Assembly (NCBI GenBank): GCA_013399895.1 | Contig: VXBA01003281.1 | Coordinates: forward strand, 1-64,000 | DNA length: 64,000 bases | Reading direction: 5' to 3' | From: Serilophus lunatus | Taxonomy: Eukaryota > Chordata > Aves > Passeriformes > Eurylaimidae | Shown here: positions 62,006-64,000 of the stretch, piece after piece | Numbering within the stretch: the first letter of the stretch is position 1 | Layout of the letters: the number at the start of each line of letters is the position of its first letter | Notes under the pieces: generated by a model | What the model was told of the DNA's origin: nothing | What the model saw: the letters and a program-made list of their open reading frames with translations, nothing else | Database searches by the model: none | Position numbers and translations under genes: made by a program

Positions 62006-62038
62006 AGGATGGCAGTTCAACAAAGACACTCTTTAAAG
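62006..62038 (+). CDS. Exon 24 of window: micro-exon spacer after PLAT 5
   Basis: Residues 968-979. 33 nt between 'catattttag' and GTAAGA, phase 1 on both sides. It encodes KDGSSTKTLFK. Its position (133 bases after exon 23) and size parallel exon 5, the spacer after PLAT 1. A phase-1 exit is what a following PLAT unit would need, so another PLAT domain probably lies beyond the window. No domain of its own. Confidence 0.72.
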
Positions 62039-64000
62039 GTAAGAGTATTTTCCTACGCAATGTTTTCTACATCATAGTTTTCACTTAAATTTAACCTGCA
62101 AATCAGTATTGTGAGAAATATGTGAACAAGTGTTATGCTGTATGTCAGCTGAGAGAGAAAATGACAAATTGACTGGCAACAGTCTACGGAGAAGACTAGA
62201 CCTTGATAAGCAATTGAGAAAAATATAAACAATTTATAATTTTCTTCATATTTCTACTATTCTTCCCTGAAATCAACAAGGAATTCCTCCGAGAAGAGAT
62301 TCAAGTGTTGTTTTGTTTACCCCAATGTCACTGTCATGTAATACTTGGGGACAGGTCCCCTAGCAAACATCAGCAAGTTGAAAAATGTGTTGTGAAGTGT
62401 CAGTGGAAATATTTTCAGGTCAAAATCCCAAAGTAGCCAGAAATAATGCAAGCTTAAACTCCAAATCCTTCAGTGGAGCTAAATGTAGTCTATGCATTCA
62501 TTTGACTAAATCTGCTTGAATTAATAAAAAGGCATTATTAATAAAAGACTATGCACCCAGCTTTCTGTTTTTATACTTAACAGTCCCATCACTGTAATAC
62601 ACTAGTTTCTCCCAGATGTCTAAAATTTGAGATACCTATGTGTTTCTTCTGAACCAGAAAAGAGGAACTGACTGACACAGGTATTTTTATGAACATTTAG
62701 CTGTAAATGGCTATTCTGTACAAATGTGCCTGGGAATTTTATGGGAAAAATTGTAGTGTTTGCATTTGTCTCTTAAAACAGTGATTTCCATTCTGTAGTA
62801 TGAGTCTTGATCTTAATCTAATTCCAGTTTCAGTGAAAATGAAATCATTTGCATTCAATCAAACAGTTTATCCAACAGTTTTATTGTTCCACAGTAACAT
62901 AACTCTGATGAAAGGAGACTGATGAATTCAGATAAGTAAAGGCTTTCTCTCAGTGAAGGTTGATTTTCATGAGTGTCTTGGAATTGTATTCTACTAAATA
63001 CATGGTTCAGAGAGGCAACTATAGTATCTGTTTCACCTTATGTTGAGATAAGGGACGTATTTTACTACCAATTCAAAATTTTTTCCAGTGCAGCTTCATT
63101 CTTCATTATGTTGTAATAAGCAGGCATAGATGCACAGGCTGCTCAATGCCTGTGAGTGTCAACAGTGGTTAGAAAATATATTGGTTATGAGGAGGAAGGA
63201 GTGGTTTATTCTTAATCAGCTTTTAGCACCTCACACTGTCAAGATGTCCAGGAGAACCTAGAGATCATTGAGGTCAGAGGTTCTGAAAAATGAAGTTACA
63301 AAGGAGGGGAACATTTTTTGGAAGTTATCTGTCAATTAGCTGTGCAATAGCTTAGCTTGAGTTGCTCTTCAGCCATCTTTGTTTTACTCAGGGACTCATT
63401 CCAGTCAGGAATTGAGAGAGGTGTGAGATTGGACTTTTATGCCATATGTGGAAAACATGTTGAGCAGGACTGATTTCAGGATTTTCACAGTTTAATTTGT
63501 GTTGTCATACTAGTGATCCCATAGACTTTGCATGGCTGAGCTTTATAGGATGGTAACAGTCGCAAGAGGTTTGGACAGATATCTTGTGCCCAGTTCTGCA
63601 TCAATCTATCGTGACAGAGTACCAAGGTCAGAGCTGATGTGAGAACCTGAGAACATACCAGAGATGCAGAGCCTTGGAATTAAAAAAAAAGTAATGCCTT
63701 ATATTCTCCCAGCATCTGTAGCTGTGAAGATTTCACATGGTAGAGTAGTGATAAACAGTCCCACTCAGAGTGGAAGTGAAAATTCTCCATATAATATATG
63801 TATACTGAATAAGAAGCAAGCAGCAGTTCTGATGTTAGGGAGCCAAAGTTTTAGGCGTTCATGTGCTCATATTCTACATGAGCTGCACTCTGTAACTGAG
63901 GTTCAAGGAAAACTGTAAAAAGTTAATTGGTGTAATTCAGTGTTGTTTGGCGATTTTCATTTCCACAGGTCATGTCTAAGGCAAAGGTTATAGAACAAAA
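62039..64000 (+). other. Intron 24, cut by the window edge
   Basis: AT-rich sequence with no recognised exon, repeat or gene. An open frame of 84 codons at 63664-63918 follows an acceptor-like 'tattctcccag', but its peptide matches neither PLAT nor trefoil patterns. Confidence 0.7.

Larger units (their letters stand above)
2258..62038 (+). other. Gene span: multi-PLAT / beta-trefoil protein, 24 internal exons (candidate long isoform of RP1, or LOXHD1-like)
   Basis: Twenty-four exons with GT-AG borders join into one open frame of about 978 codons. Phases match at all junctions: 1-0-1-2-1 through PLAT 1, then 0-1-0-0-0-1-1 through the trefoil block, then 0-0-1, 0-2-1, 0-1, 0-1-2-1 and 1. Neither a start codon nor a final stop is in the window, so the gene is partial at both ends. 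PLAT (LH2) domains are beta-sandwich modules that bind membranes or proteins. Beta-trefoil domains bind ligands, sugars or actin depending on family. LOXHD1 (stereocilia) is an established tandem-PLAT protein. The RP1 locus (photoreceptor axoneme) is known to me to have a much longer transcript than the classic four-exon form. The trefoil pair argues against LOXHD1 itself. The gene family call (PLAT array) is secure; the orthologue is inference. Confidence 0.9.

Noticed and set aside
63664..63918. 84-codon open frame after an acceptor-like 'ctcccag'
   Set aside because: The peptide shows neither PLAT nor trefoil motifs and is full of intron-like composition. No need for an exon here before the window ends.
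1..64000. CRISPR arrays, tRNA or rRNA genes, operons
   Set aside because: None seen. The content is intron-exon vertebrate DNA, and the short repeats are microsatellites or parts of LINE copies.

Overview
The window looks like bird nuclear DNA. It is AT-rich and consists of short exons with GT-AG introns. It carries at least nine scattered CR1 LINE fragments with the usual avian 3' end, plus one LTR fragment of a type common in birds. No bacterial, plasmid or complete viral genes are seen. The species cannot be fixed from the sequence alone.

One protein-coding gene runs on the + strand from before position 2258 to beyond 62038. I can place 24 consecutive internal exons, about 2.93 kb of coding sequence or 978 complete codons. 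Intron phase matches at all 23 junctions and no stop codon interrupts the reading frame. Neither the first nor the last exon of the gene is in the window. In order, the product has: PLAT domain 1 (2258-5525); a spacer, two tandem beta-trefoil (FGF/fascin-like) domains and a charged, Pro-rich linker (5628-12847); PLAT 2 (18119-23621); PLAT 3 (23843-27566); PLAT 4 (31888-44504); PLAT 5 (53888-61872); and a short spacer exon (62006-62038). Tandem PLAT arrays are known from LOXHD1, but the trefoil pair does not fit LOXHD1 as I know it. My preferred candidate is the long, PLAT-containing isoform of RP1 (oxygen-regulated protein 1). I cannot verify this without a search, so no gene symbol is assigned.

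The exon structure is modular. Every PLAT unit, and the whole spacer-trefoil-linker block, begins and ends at a phase-1 intron, so each is a cassette that can move or duplicate without breaking frame. Two PLAT sub-types alternate (I - trefoils - II - I - II - I), and PLAT 3 and PLAT 4 have fewer introns than PLAT 1 and PLAT 5 at matching positions.

The rest is intron sequence, with two very large introns (about 12.2 kb and 9.4 kb). The introns hold CR1 copies on both strands, one LTR fragment, very long T tracts (one containing a 4-base N gap), and a possible unrecognised protein relic on the minus strand near 35.6-36.2 kb. The first 340 bases include a small, very GC- and CpG-rich islet unlike anything else in the window.
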